Shown piece after piece: positions 16,231-28,399 of a stretch of DNA of 64,000 bases. Below the pieces are notes generated by a model. That model had not been told where the DNA came from. It saw nothing but the letters and a program-made list of their open reading frames with translations, and made no database searches. Made by a program: the position numbers and the translations under genes. This stretch comes from Haematomicrobium sanguinis DSM 21259 (GTDB lineage Bacteria > Actinomycetota > Actinomycetes > Actinomycetales > Micrococcaceae). The stretch spans positions 48,668 through 112,667 of the forward strand of contig NZ_JIAG01000012.1 in the NCBI RefSeq assembly GCF_000688395.1. Reading direction: 5' to 3'. Positions within the stretch are counted from its first letter, which is position 1. Each line of letters starts with the position of its first letter.

Positions 16231-17508
16231 GTGCCCAGCAAGCCCATCCCCGTCCCCAGCCAACAACAACTCGAATGGCAAGACGACCAGTTCGGGATCT
16301 TCTTCCATTTCGGCATCAACACCTTCCATGCCGCCGAGTGGAGCGACGGCACTCTCCCCGCCGAGTCCTTCAACCCGGTCGACTTCGATCCGGACCAGTG
16401 GGCGAAAACGGCGGCAGATCTGGGCGCCAAATACGTCGTCCTGACCGCCAAACATCATGACGGCTTTTGCCTCTGGCCCACCGCCACCACCAAGTACTCG
16501 CTCGCGTCCTCGCCGTTTCAAGACGGCCAGGGCGACATTGTCCGCGACCTCGGCAACGCGGTTCGGAAGCACGGCCTCAAGTTCGGGCTCTACCTCTCGC
16601 CGTGGGACCGCAACGCCCCGCAGTACCCGGACAAGGACGCCTATGACGATTTCTATGCCGCCCAACTCACCGAACTGTGCAGCAATTACGGCGAGTTGAG
16701 CGAACTCTGGTTTGACGGCGCCGGCAGTCAAGGCCGCGAATACGACTGGGAACGCATCGCCGGAATCATCGACGAACTCCAGCCCAATGCCGTCGTGTTC
16801 AACATGGGCCGCCCGACCATCCGCTGGGTCGGCAATGAGGACGGTCTCGCCGCAGATCCGTGCGAATACGTGGTCGCACAAACCAAACTCGAGCAGTACA
16901 CCACGGACTCGGTCGATCTCCAGGACGCCTACTACCTCCCGCCGGAGTGCGACGTCTCCATACGCCGCGGCTGGTTCTGGGCCGAGAGCGATGAACCCAA
17001 AACCGTCGATCACTTGACCGCGATCTACTACCGCTCAATTGGCCTCGGCGCGAACCTGCTACTCAACATCCCACCAAATAGCCGCGGGCTCGTCGGCGAG
17101 GACGACCTCCAGGTGCTCGCCGGGTTCCGCGAGGAGCTCGAGGCCCGTTTCTCCCACCCCATCGAAGCGTCAGTCACCTCCAACGAGGACGGCAGCTGGG
17201 CCATCACCTTCGCCGAACCGACGGAGATCGACCAACTGGAGCTCTCCGAAATCCTCACCGACGGCCAGCGCGTCACAGGCCACCGCGTCCTGGACGGCGA
17301 GGACGTGATCGCCGAAGGCTTCACGATCGGCAACCAGCGCGTGCACAACTTCGCCCCGCGCACTGTGAGCACACTGCGCGTGGACATCGAGGGCGAAGGC
17401 GCCGCACCCCGCTACGCGCGCGGGTTCCGCACCGGACGCACGGTCCCCGAGGTGCCAGCCGGCCTTGAGGCGACCACGGACGCACCGGAGGCGGTTGGCG
17501 CGCCTTAG
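16231..17508 (+). CDS. Alpha-L-fucosidase, GH29
   Basis: A 425-residue GH29 enzyme with the family signatures FGIFFHFGINTFH, LTAKHHDGFCLWP, GLYLSPWDR and the nucleophile region ELWFDGAG. It removes terminal alpha-L-fucose from oligosaccharides. There is no signal peptide, so it acts on imported fucosylated glycans such as mucin- or milk-type sugars. The GTG at 16231 is preferred: it has a GCGAGG site 7 bases upstream and sits downstream of the putative promoter; an earlier GTG (16189) is possible. The C-terminal sandwich domain is short. It overlaps the convergent methyltransferase gene by 4 bp. Confidence 0.9.
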   Translation: MPSKPIPVPSQQQLEWQDDQFGIFFHFGINTFHAAEWSDGTLPAESFNPVDFDPDQWAKTAADLGAKYVVLTAKHHDGFCLWPTATTKYSLASSPFQDGQGDIVRDLGNAVRKHGLKFGLYLSPWDRNAPQYPDKDAYDDFYAAQLTELCSNYGELSELWFDGAGSQGREYDWERIAGIIDELQPNAVVFNMGRPTIRWVGNEDGLAADPCEYVVAQTKLEQYTTDSVDLQDAYYLPPECDVSIRRGWFWAESDEPKTVDHLTAIYYRSIGLGANLLLNIPPNSRGLVGEDDLQVLAGFREELEARFSHPIEASVTSNEDGSWAITFAEPTEIDQLELSEILTDGQRVTGHRVLDGEDVIAEGFTIGNQRVHNFAPRTVSTLRVDIEGEGAAPRYARGFRTGRTVPEVPAGLEATTDAPEAVGAP

Positions 17509-18728
17509 TTTTTCTGAGGTTCGACGACGAGTGCGAACCTTCCAGCCTTCAACCGCGTGAGAATCAGGGTCGCCTGGTTCCGCGCGGTTTTTGGCGTACC
17601 GGCAAGGAGGATCTTGCGTAGTTCTTCCGGTGTCACGTCAATGCCGCGTTTCTTGATCTCCAGAACGCCGATGTTATTGGCCTTGACCCAGGATTTCAGC
17701 TTCTTGACGTTATACGGCATCACGTCCACGACCTTGAATCCGCGGGCAAACGGCGTATCTGTGTAAGAGTCCGCGCTGAAGTAGGCAATGTGCTCATCCA
17801 ACGTCCAGCCGCCAACTTTCTCGGCCGCGTCGGCAATGAGTTCGGCGCGAATGACGGCGCCGTCCGGCTCATAAATATACTCACCGAGTTCGCCGATCTC
17901 CGGCTCGGTGCTCCCGAAATCCGTGCTGGAGGCCAGTTCGGCGCGGGCGCCCTGGGCAATCACCAGAGCAGAGCGGCGCACCGGATCCGCGGCGTGCCTC
18001 CGGGACACCGCGCCCCACCACAGGGTCGCCTCCACCACCGAACCATCCACGCTCAACCACTGCACCTCGGCGGACTCGGGGACCGAGTCGCGCGGAACTC
18101 CCGGTCCCATTTTTACGCCGGTAGCGTGAGCCGAGTCCGCGACCTGCTCCACAAAACTCAATGGCGGCGAGAACGCCTGAGGATCAAAAATCCGCGTGGT
18201 TCCCGAAGTATTACTGTTGCGCCGAGCGGGATCCAGCCACACGCCGTCGTACTTCTGCCAATCCGTGTCCTCGGCAAGCGCGTGGATCACGCGCGCATTC
18301 GGGAAGGGCGTCAGATTCATGGTGGCAACCGCGGCGGTGATCTCATCCGCGTCAACCGCCGTGACGTCCATTCCTGCGGACGCGAACGCGAGCGAATCGG
18401 CGCCGATCCCGGAGCCTAAATCGATGATGTTCTGGATGCCGGCGTCGCTAAAGCGCTGAGCGTGGAGTCCGGCCACGAGCAGGCGGGTGGCTTGTTCCAG
18501 GCCGTCGGGAGTGAAGAGCAGCTGGTCGGCAAAGGGGCCGAACTTGGCGCGGGCGCGCATGCGCAACTTGGACTGGGACAGCAGCGCGGAGACGAGTTCG
18601 GGGGAGTGCCCGTCCTTGCGGAGGCTGCTTGCCACGCTGAGCGCCTCCGACTCCAGGTACGGCGGCATCTGCGCGAGCAATTCCCACCCCTGTGGGGTCA
18701 AGAGCGGATCGATCTGTTCGGCGGACAT
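17505..18728 (-). CDS. SAM-dependent methyltransferase with THUMP-like C-terminal domain
   Basis: A 407-residue protein. Residues about 90-240 form a class I methyltransferase with the SAM motif IIDLGSGIGADSLAFA, VTAVDADE and the acidic WLDPARR segment. The C-terminal 80 residues (from about ARGFKVVDVMPYNVKKLK) match the THUMP-like domain found in a widespread but uncharacterised actinobacterial family, suggesting an RNA substrate. It is convergent with the fucosidase and divergent from groES. Confidence 0.85.
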   Translation of the reverse strand: MSAEQIDPLLTPQGWELLAQMPPYLESEALSVASSLRKDGHSPELVSALLSQSKLRMRARAKFGPFADQLLFTPDGLEQATRLLVAGLHAQRFSDAGIQNIIDLGSGIGADSLAFASAGMDVTAVDADEITAAVATMNLTPFPNARVIHALAEDTDWQKYDGVWLDPARRNSNTSGTTRIFDPQAFSPPLSFVEQVADSAHATGVKMGPGVPRDSVPESAEVQWLSVDGSVVEATLWWGAVSRRHAADPVRRSALVIAQGARAELASSTDFGSTEPEIGELGEYIYEPDGAVIRAELIADAAEKVGGWTLDEHIAYFSADSYTDTPFARGFKVVDVMPYNVKKLKSWVKANNIGVLEIKKRGIDVTPEELRKILLAGTPKTARNQATLILTRLKAGRFALVVEPQKN

Positions 18729-18756
18729 GGGTCCAGCCTAGGACAGCATTTCGCTA

Positions 18757-18783
18757 TTAGCACTCGGGTTGCGCGAGTGCTAA
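18757..18783 (+). promoter_or_regulatory. CIRCE element 1 (HrcA operator)
   Basis: A perfect TTAGCACTC-N9-GAGTGCTAA inverted repeat, the CIRCE consensus. It overlaps the putative groES -35 region. HrcA binding here represses the chaperonin operon until heat shock. Confidence 0.96.
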
Positions 18784-18797
18784 AGCGCGCCTAGAGT
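18769..18797 (+). promoter_or_regulatory. Probable groES-groEL promoter
   Basis: TTGCGC (18769-18774) and TAGAGT (18792-18797) are separated by 17 bp. The -35 lies inside CIRCE 1, and the expected transcript start falls in CIRCE 2, so HrcA bound at either site would block initiation. Confidence 0.6.
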
Positions 18798-18801
18798 CGA
18801 A

Positions 18802-18828
18802 TTAGCACTCTCAGAGTGGGCGTGCTAA
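18802..18828 (+). promoter_or_regulatory. CIRCE element 2 (HrcA operator)
   Basis: TTAGCACTC-N9-GCGTGCTAA, one mismatch from the CIRCE consensus, placed 18 bp after the first copy at the predicted transcription start. In the 5' leader it could also form an RNA hairpin. Confidence 0.93.
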
Positions 18829-18910
18829 AAACTTGCCCTCGAATGTCGGCACCGCGACGGCGGCATCCAGGGCGCGAAAACCAATAACTCTTATATAAGG
18901 AGAGCGAAGA

Positions 18911-19207
18911 GTGTCGATCTCGATCAAGCCTCTTGAGGATCGTATTGTTGTTCGCCCGTTGGAAGCCGAGCAGACCACCGCGTCTGGTTTGGTTATTCCG
19001 GACACGGCCAAGGAAAAGCCCCAGGAGGGCGAAGTTGTTGCGGTGGGCCCCGGTCGCGTAGACGACAACGGCAACCGCGTCCCCGTCGATGTGGCTGAAG
19101 GTGACGTTGTCATCTACTCCAAGTACGGCGGAACCGAAATCAAGACCGGCGGCGAGGAGTACTTGGTACTTTCCGCTCGCGACGTTCTTGCCATCATCGA
19201 AAAGTAG
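18911..19207 (+). CDS. groES: Co-chaperonin GroES
   Basis: A 98-residue Hsp10 protein beginning [15 protein letters not shown], with the mobile loop around [19 protein letters not shown] and a GGTEIK segment near the end. It caps GroEL during ATP-driven folding. GTG start with an AAGGAG site upstream. Two CIRCE operators precede it. GroEL follows 3 bp after the stop. Confidence 0.98.
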   Translation: MSISIKPLEDRIVVRPLEAEQTTASGLVIPDTAKEKPQEGEVVAVGPGRVDDNGNRVPVDVAEGDVVIYSKYGGTEIKTGGEEYLVLSARDVLAIIEK

Positions 19208-20809
<1,602 letters not shown>

Positions 20810-20814
20810 TCGCG

Positions 20815-20896
20815 AACTTCCGTGAGCGTGAACTCGCGTTTACGCTCACGGAAGTTCCACGGTGAGTGTTAACCCGGGTTAGCGCTCACGGAAGTT
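20815..20896. repeat. Triple-arm palindromic repeat E
   Basis: AACTTCCGTGAGCGT (20815-20829) pairs perfectly with 20842-20856. A third copy of the right arm (GCGCTCACGGAAGTT) lies at 20882-20896, preceded by the palindrome TAACCCGGGTTA. The first arm can therefore pair with either of two partners, as in family A. It lies directly after groEL. Confidence 0.85.
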
Positions 20897-20901
20897 TTAA
20901 A

Positions 20902-20939
20902 CCAAGAACCCCGCGCCCGTCATGGCGTGGGGTTCTTGG
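20902..20939. terminator. Hairpin terminator after groEL
   Basis: A 16-bp stem (CCAAGAACCCCGCGCC at 20902-20917 with 20924-20939, one G-T wobble) and a 6-base loop, flanked by A-rich and T-containing sequence on both sides. It probably ends transcription from groEL and from the convergent gene. Confidence 0.75.
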
Positions 20940-20985
20940 CTTAAGCGGTGTGCGCGGCGCCCGTTCCACGCCGCGCACACCAGGT

Positions 20986-22140
20986 CTATGGGGTTGTCGG
21001 TGTGGGCGTGGGCTCGGCTGGAGTTTCGGTCGCGGTGTGCGGGGCCGGGCTCGCCGGGTACTCCGAGGGTTGCGGCGGAACCTCGTGGGCCACGCTTCCT
21101 TCGGGCGAGACGCCCGAAGGATCCAGACCGTAAACCTGCGGTTGTGGGAACGAGGGCGTCCGTAGTTGGTCCTTGGCGTAACCAAAAACACCGTTGATGT
21201 TCGCGGGTGAAACGCCGTCTGGCACGATGCGTTGCGGGAACACGTTGTACGCCGTTTGACCGTTGGAAAGTAGGTCTGGCGCACCATTGATGGGGATGCC
21301 CGATTCGCCGACAATGGGCCCGTAGTAATTCTGCTCCGGTGGACGCGCGGCACCAAGATTGAGCGGGTTACCGTTCTGGTCAAAGAGTTGCACCTGGGGG
21401 ATGGGCTTTCCCTCGACGTCATAGGCGAAGACGTTCGTGAGCGGCACGCCGTTGTTGAGGAGTTCCGGATTGGATAGGTCGGTTGAAGAGTTTGCGCCGC
21501 CGTATTGAGTGCCGTCGGGTCCATAGGTAGCAGCAATGAGACTCGCCGGAATGAGCAGCACGAGTCCCAGAACGGCACCCGCCGCGCTCACAACCCCAAC
21601 GGCACGCTCCCACCGTCTACGTCGGAGGTCGTTCCTAGCACGGGCATCTTGCCAGAGCCCCCACGCAAGACTTACGGCAAGGAAAGCAAGCAGCAACGCC
21701 CAGTGCATCCCGCGCTGGGGCAAAGGAAGCATGTTGAAATCGACCCACGCAAAGAGACAGACGGCAAGGAGGTAGATCCCGTACCCGCGCAGAATCCACC
21801 ACAGCGGCGCGAGTCGCTTCAGCACCGGCGTGGCGGCTCGGAACGCGGCCGATTCCTCGATCTTGGCGACAATGGGAGCTACCCGATCCTTGAACCGAAT
21901 TCGAGTGTCTTCCTTCGCGCCGAGCCCCGCGGACTCCCGCAATTCCGCGGCATAGGCGCTCGCCGATGAGGGCAGTGCACCGGAGTCTGCGAGCATTTCG
22001 CCCAGATTGTCTTCCAGGTCCTCGGTGAGCTCTTCGATTTGCTCGGGTTTAAGGTCGCCGAGGTGTGTACGGACCGCACGCGCGAACTCCTCGACTCCGT
22101 CCGGCTGAGTATTGGTTGTTCCCGGTGCCGTGCTGCTCAT
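20986..22140 (-). CDS. Membrane protein with N-terminal permease-prefix/HAAS-like domain, PadR partner
   Basis: A 384-residue protein. Residues about 15-75 are an acidic helical domain (VRTHLGDLKPEQIEELTEDL) like the prefix domains found in proteins encoded beside PadR regulators. Hydrophobic helices follow at about 113-133, 145-160 and 180-205. The C-terminal half is outside the membrane and ends in a Pro/Thr/Glu tail. The partner arrangement, with a 4-bp ATGA overlap to padR, suggests the regulator controls its own membrane-protein partner. The biochemical role is unknown. Confidence 0.72.
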   Translation of the reverse strand: MSSTAPGTTNTQPDGVEEFARAVRTHLGDLKPEQIEELTEDLEDNLGEMLADSGALPSSASAYAAELRESAGLGAKEDTRIRFKDRVAPIVAKIEESAAFRAATPVLKRLAPLWWILRGYGIYLLAVCLFAWVDFNMLPLPQRGMHWALLLAFLAVSLAWGLWQDARARNDLRRRRWERAVGVVSAAGAVLGLVLLIPASLIAATYGPDGTQYGGANSSTDLSNPELLNNGVPLTNVFAYDVEGKPIPQVQLFDQNGNPLNLGAARPPEQNYYGPIVGESGIPINGAPDLLSNGQTAYNVFPQRIVPDGVSPANINGVFGYAKDQLRTPSFPQPQVYGLDPSGVSPEGSVAHEVPPQPSEYPASPAPHTATETPAEPTPTPTTP

Positions 22141-22505
22141 GATTTACCTGCCCTGGGTTGCTTGGCCGTGGTGGGATTCGGTGTGGCCGTTTCGGAAAGA
22201 AGCTTGTTCATGGTCGCGGAAAACTCGCGCCAGGAGTCGCGCTGCTCCTTGAGCGAACGCCTGCCCTGTTCATTGACTCCGTAGTATTTGCGGTGCGGAC
22301 CGTCATCGGAAGGGACCACATAGGTTGTCAGCGACCCTGCCGCGTACAGGCGCCGAAGCGTTCCGTACACCGACGCGTCGCCAACTTGCTCGAGGCCCGC
22401 AGCGCGTAAGCGGCGCACCACGTCATAGCCGTACCCGTCCTCTTGATCGAGGACCGCGAGCACCGCGACGTCTAAAACGCCCTTCAGTAATTGCGTTGTG
22501 TCCAT
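22137..22505 (-). CDS. PadR family transcriptional regulator
   Basis: A 122-residue PadR-type winged-helix regulator: LLKGVLDVAVLAVLDQEDGYGYDVVRRL, then SVYGTLRRLYAAGSLTT as recognition helix and wing. PadR proteins repress small membrane-protein or transporter operons and respond to ligands or cell-surface stress. It is the first gene of a two-gene operon with the downstream membrane protein; a palindrome at 22554-22566 may be its operator. Confidence 0.92.
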   Translation of the reverse strand: MDTTQLLKGVLDVAVLAVLDQEDGYGYDVVRRLRAAGLEQVGDASVYGTLRRLYAAGSLTTYVVPSDDGPHRKYYGVNEQGRRSLKEQRDSWREFSATMNKLLSETATPNPTTAKQPRAGKS

Positions 22506-22553
22506 GGCCGACCCTTCTTCAATGCCTTAAAAACAAGCTACTCCGTAATACGT

Positions 22554-22566
22554 ACTAGTGTCTAGT
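22554..22566. promoter_or_regulatory. Candidate PadR operator
   Basis: ACTAG-TGT-CTAGT is a perfect 13-bp inverted repeat 49 bp upstream of padR, next to a TATTAC/TACGTA AT-rich stretch that could be the -10. Short ATG-flanked palindromes of this kind are typical PadR sites, but the sequence is short and could arise by chance. Confidence 0.4.
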
Positions 22567-22660
22567 GTGGGCTACGGCGTGTTGAGTGCCAGAATCGCCA
22601 AGTGGGGGATTGGGTGACGAGCCGGTAAACTTAATGGGTCTGTTTATCGAAAGGTTCAGC

Positions 22661-24727
22661 GTGTCCTCCACGCCAGTTGCAACTGCACCTCGCGGTAAGA
22701 AGATAACCACAGCGAAAACGGCGTACCGTCCAGAAATTCAGGGCTTGCGTGCATTAGCGGTTTTATTGGTTGTGGTCTACCACGTATGGCTGGGCCGAGT
22801 ATCCGGTGGCGTGGATATCTTCCTGCTCATTTCAGCGTTCTTGATGACGGCCTCGTTTGTGCGCAAGGTCGAGTCGGAGCGCCCGCTTGAGTTGCTCAAA
22901 TATTGGGCCAATGTGTTGCGGCGGCTGCTTCCCGCGGCGAGCGTGGTTCTCGTTGCGGTGCTGATCGGCTCCTACTTCATCCTCCCCTCGGTGCGTTGGC
23001 CGGAAATTTTCTCGCAGACCTGGGCGAGCCTGTTCTACCGGCAAAACTGGGAGCTGGCCAACCAAGCCATTGATTACCAGGCCGCAAGTTTCGATACCGC
23101 GAGCCCGCTGCAGCATTTCTGGTCGCTGTCGATACAGGGCCAAGTGTTTTTACTGTGGCCCCTGCTCTTTGCCTTGGGCGCATTGGCGACCAAAATTTTG
23201 CGCATCAAGTACCGCACGGTCATGGTACTGGCGTTCGGAACGGTATTCACGTCGTCGTTCATCTACTCTGTGGTGACCACCGCGGCAAACCAGCCATACG
23301 CGTATTTCGATACCCGCGCCCGGCTCTGGGAATTCGCCTTCGGCTCGCTGCTCGCGTTGCTGCTGCCGTATCTGACGCTGCCGCGGGTGTTGCGCGTTGT
23401 TGCCGGGTGGGCCGGGCTCGTGATCATGTTCGGTACCGGGTTGGTGCTGACCGTGGAGAACCAGTTCCCCGGTTATGTGGCGCTGCTGCCGCTCATTGCT
23501 GCGGCTCTCATCCTTGCCGCCGGCCAGACCGAGAGCAGATGGGGTGCTGACCGTGTGCTCAGCGCCAAGCCGCTCGTGGGGCTCGGCGGAAGTTCCTACG
23601 CGCTTTACCTCTGGCATTGGCCGCTCCTCATTTTCTGGATGGCGCTGACCGAAACCGAATCCGTGTCCCTGGTGGCCGGAGGTGTGATCATTGCGGTGTC
23701 GCTGGTGCTGGCGCAAGTGACGACCCGCGTACTTGAGACGCCGCTGCGCACCTGGAAGTGGCCCTCGCACAAGGTGCGGCGCACCCTGCTCGTGGCCGGG
23801 GCCCTGGTGCTGCTGGTTGCCGCACCGCTGACCGGATGGCAAACCCAAGTGATGGCGCAAGAAACCAAGGCGCAAACGCAGACCGTCGAGGACAATCCGG
23901 GTGCGGCCACCTTGCGTCCGGATTTTCAATACCAAGGGGATCCCGGGGCTGTGGTCAAGCCGCTCGCGTCCTCTGTCAACGGAGAGTGGGCGGCCGGGGA
24001 CCGCGAATGCCAAGGGGCATTTGCGCCGGGCCTGGACCCGCGCATTCCGGACTGCCTGCAGGTGGGGGACCCGTCCACCGCGGATAAGAACATTCTGGTC
24101 ATCGGCAATTCGCACATGCAGCAGTGGTATGGGGCTTTTGTGCCGCTCGCGCAGAAGAACAATTGGTCGGTCGCGGGGCTGATCAAGTTCGGTTGCCGCT
24201 ATGGCGGATACGCGGATGAATTCGGGCAAGAATGCAATGACTTTATCGACGGGGCGCGTGAAGCGGCTCTGACTATCAAGCCGGATCTCATTGTGGTTCT
24301 CGGAACGCTGACCGAGCCCGGCGGTACCGGCGAAGTGCTCATCCCGGAGCTGGCCACGAGCCTCAAGCCGTTCACTGACTCCGGAATCGACGTGCTGGCA
24401 CTGCGAGACAATCCGAGATTCACTTTCAACATGGCCGAATGCATCTCCAAATGGGGAGCGACAGCCGAGCGATGCCAGGCGGATGCCGCAGACCTCTACG
24501 CACCCGAAGACCCGCTTGACGCGCTGGCCAAAGAGTCGCCGGAGGTTGCCACGGCGGACTTGTCCGAGTTGTTCTGCCCGGGCGGAGTATGCCGAGGAGC
24601 CATTGGTAACGTGATGGTGTACATGGATGAAAACCACGTGACGAAAACCTACATGGAGTCCTTGGCTCCGCAACTAGAGCAAGCAGTGCTGGGGGCAACT
24701 GACTGGAAAGTGACCCCGCAGGGCTAG
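22661..24727 (+). CDS. Acyltransferase-3/SGNH fusion, OafA-like (copy 1)
   Basis: A 688-residue membrane protein. Residues about 20-370 form an acyltransferase-3 domain with some ten helices, starting YRPEIQGLRALAV and carrying the family histidine in VVYHVW. After a helix at about 380, residues 430-688 form an extracytoplasmic SGNH domain with VIGNSHMQQW near 480 and MDENH near 655. Such proteins O-acetylate cell-wall or surface glycans. The usual GDSH block is GNSH here. GTG 22661 is chosen with a GAAAGG site and because its N-terminus then matches that of copy 2, one base downstream. Confidence 0.85.
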   Translation: MSSTPVATAPRGKKITTAKTAYRPEIQGLRALAVLLVVVYHVWLGRVSGGVDIFLLISAFLMTASFVRKVESERPLELLKYWANVLRRLLPAASVVLVAVLIGSYFILPSVRWPEIFSQTWASLFYRQNWELANQAIDYQAASFDTASPLQHFWSLSIQGQVFLLWPLLFALGALATKILRIKYRTVMVLAFGTVFTSSFIYSVVTTAANQPYAYFDTRARLWEFAFGSLLALLLPYLTLPRVLRVVAGWAGLVIMFGTGLVLTVENQFPGYVALLPLIAAALILAAGQTESRWGADRVLSAKPLVGLGGSSYALYLWHWPLLIFWMALTETESVSLVAGGVIIAVSLVLAQVTTRVLETPLRTWKWPSHKVRRTLLVAGALVLLVAAPLTGWQTQVMAQETKAQTQTVEDNPGAATLRPDFQYQGDPGAVVKPLASSVNGEWAAGDRECQGAFAPGLDPRIPDCLQVGDPSTADKNILVIGNSHMQQWYGAFVPLAQKNNWSVAGLIKFGCRYGGYADEFGQECNDFIDGAREAALTIKPDLIVVLGTLTEPGGTGEVLIPELATSLKPFTDSGIDVLALRDNPRFTFNMAECISKWGATAERCQADAADLYAPEDPLDALAKESPEVATADLSELFCPGGVCRGAIGNVMVYMDENHVTKTYMESLAPQLEQAVLGATDWKVTPQG

Positions 24728-24728
24728 T

Positions 24729-26789
24729 ATGGCAACCTCACTCACCTCGACCCGGCCGGCAACAGGCCAGGTCCCTGTCCCCGCCATCGCAAATTATCGT
24801 CCGGAAATCGAGGGCCTGCGCGCGGTCGCGGTCTTCCTGGTGGTGATTTACCACATTTGGTTGGGCCGGATTTCCGGCGGCGTGGATATCTTCCTGCTGA
24901 TTTCCACTTTCCTGATGACCTTGCAATTTGGGCGGATGTTTGACTCCGGCAGGTCATTCAACCTCTTGCGCCGCTATGTGCACACGTTTAAGCGGTTGCT
25001 GCCCGCGGCCGTGATCGTGTTGCTGGCAACGTTGATCGGTACCTACTTTTTTGTGCCGGCCTCGCGGTGGCAGGACATTGTCGATCAGACCTGGTCCTCG
25101 CTGTTCTATTTTGAGAACTGGACCCTCGCGATCAATTCGGTGGACTACTACGCGCAGGATCACTCGCAAGCGAGCCCGTTGCAGCATTTTTGGTCGCTCT
25201 CGGTTCAGGGCCAGGTGTTCATTCTGTGGCCCATCATCTTTGGCTTGCTTTTCCTGATTGCCCGCAAACGGCGGCAACTCTATAAACCGCTTGCGTTCAC
25301 GATTTTTGGGCTGATATTTGCCGCCTCGCTGATATTTTCGATTTTTGAAACCTACACCAACCAGCAATTCGCCTATTTTGATACGCGTACCCGCTTGTGG
25401 GAATTTGCCCTCGGTTCGCTCATAGCGCTGCTGATGCCCTACCTGAACCTGCCGCGGCGCTTGAGGATTGTCATGGGTTGGGTCGGCATGATGGCAATCG
25501 TATTGTGCGGAATTGTGTTGGACGTCGGCACGCAGTTTCCCGGGTATGTGGCGCTCTGGCCGCTTGCCGCCGCGGCGTTTGTGATCCTGGCCGGGCAGAC
25601 GCAAAGCACCGCCGGTGTCGACTACATTTTGAGTTCCAAGGTCTGGGCGTACCTTGGCCGCAGCTCATACAGCTTGTACTTGTGGCACTGGCCCATCCTG
25701 GTCATCTACCTGACCTACTTTGACCTGGAGAGGGTGAACTTTCTCACCGGCCTGGGGATCATCGTGGTCTCGCTGATTTTGGCCTTGGCCACCACCTACC
25801 TCATTGAACGGCCGATTCGCTCTGCCAAGGGCATCGATGCCAGTACCTGGCGTTCACTCGGGGTGGCCGGGGCCTGTGTGGCGCTGGTTGCCGGACCGGC
25901 AATTTATGGTCAAATCAGCATTAACCAGCGCATATCCCAGGTGCAGGCTCAAGGAGTCGGCGACAATCCCGGCGCGCGCGTGCTCAGCGAAAACTGGATT
26001 GGCGACATCAATCCCAACGCCCTCATCAAGCCCGCCGCCGAGGAGCTGCCCAATCAATTCGCGTCGCTAGAGGGCTCGTGCACGGGCGAGTTTGCGCCCA
26101 GCGACCCGCTGCTGCAAGAGCGATGCGCCCAGACCGCGCCCTATGGTCCCGATGCCCCGGTCATTCTCTTTATTGGCGACTCGCACGCCGAACAGTGGAT
26201 GCCCGCGTTCCAGACCGTCGCCGAGCAAAACCAGGCAAACCAGGTGGCCTTGCTTCTAGGCGCCTGCCCTTTCAGCGAGCCCGACGCACGCAATAGCCAA
26301 CAATGCGCAGACTTCAACCAGAAGGCGAGCGAATACGCCAAGAATCTGAGCCCGGACCTCGTGGTTACCGTGGCGACAGAGGCCGCGCCCTCCAGTCCGG
26401 ACGAGCGTATGGTTAGCGGCTGGGATGAGGCGGTTATTGAGCTTGCCGATAGCGGCATCCCGGTCTTGGGACTTCGCGATAACCCTCGTTATGACTTCAA
26501 TATCGCCGAGTGTGCATTGACTTCCACCAATCCAACCCAGGATTGCGCACTCCCGGTCAACCAAGTTCTCGCGCCCGAACCGCCATACCAGGCCGCGCTG
26601 GATGCCGGGTACTATCCGGGCCTAGTCAGTTTCTTGGACATGACGGACCTGCTGTGTCCCAATGGGCTGTGCCAGCCGGTGATCGGCAACATGATGGTGT
26701 ACCTGGATGACAACCACGTGACCAAGGATTATTCGGCGTCGATGGCCGATCAACTAGCGCGCAGATTTGCGGACCTGGACCTGCTGTGA
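24729..26789 (+). CDS. Acyltransferase-3/SGNH fusion, OafA-like (copy 2)
   Basis: A 686-residue tandem paralogue of the preceding gene, separated by one base. The acyltransferase-3 domain starts YRPEIEGLRAVAV with VIYHIW, and the C-terminal SGNH domain has the canonical IGDSHAEQW (about residue 482) and LDDNH (about 660). Similarity runs along the full length, so the pair arose by gene duplication. The pair may act in sequence on one polymer or on two substrates. It ends 85 bp before guaB, which probably has its own promoter. Confidence 0.87.
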   Translation: MATSLTSTRPATGQVPVPAIANYRPEIEGLRAVAVFLVVIYHIWLGRISGGVDIFLLISTFLMTLQFGRMFDSGRSFNLLRRYVHTFKRLLPAAVIVLLATLIGTYFFVPASRWQDIVDQTWSSLFYFENWTLAINSVDYYAQDHSQASPLQHFWSLSVQGQVFILWPIIFGLLFLIARKRRQLYKPLAFTIFGLIFAASLIFSIFETYTNQQFAYFDTRTRLWEFALGSLIALLMPYLNLPRRLRIVMGWVGMMAIVLCGIVLDVGTQFPGYVALWPLAAAAFVILAGQTQSTAGVDYILSSKVWAYLGRSSYSLYLWHWPILVIYLTYFDLERVNFLTGLGIIVVSLILALATTYLIERPIRSAKGIDASTWRSLGVAGACVALVAGPAIYGQISINQRISQVQAQGVGDNPGARVLSENWIGDINPNALIKPAAEELPNQFASLEGSCTGEFAPSDPLLQERCAQTAPYGPDAPVILFIGDSHAEQWMPAFQTVAEQNQANQVALLLGACPFSEPDARNSQQCADFNQKASEYAKNLSPDLVVTVATEAAPSSPDERMVSGWDEAVIELADSGIPVLGLRDNPRYDFNIAECALTSTNPTQDCALPVNQVLAPEPPYQAALDAGYYPGLVSFLDMTDLLCPNGLCQPVIGNMMVYLDDNHVTKDYSASMADQLARRFADLDLL

Positions 26790-26832
26790 GCCGCGTCTCA
26801 CCGGAATACGGGCACGCCATAAAGGGTTCTAA

Positions 26833-28398
<1,566 letters not shown>

Positions 28399-28399
28399 A

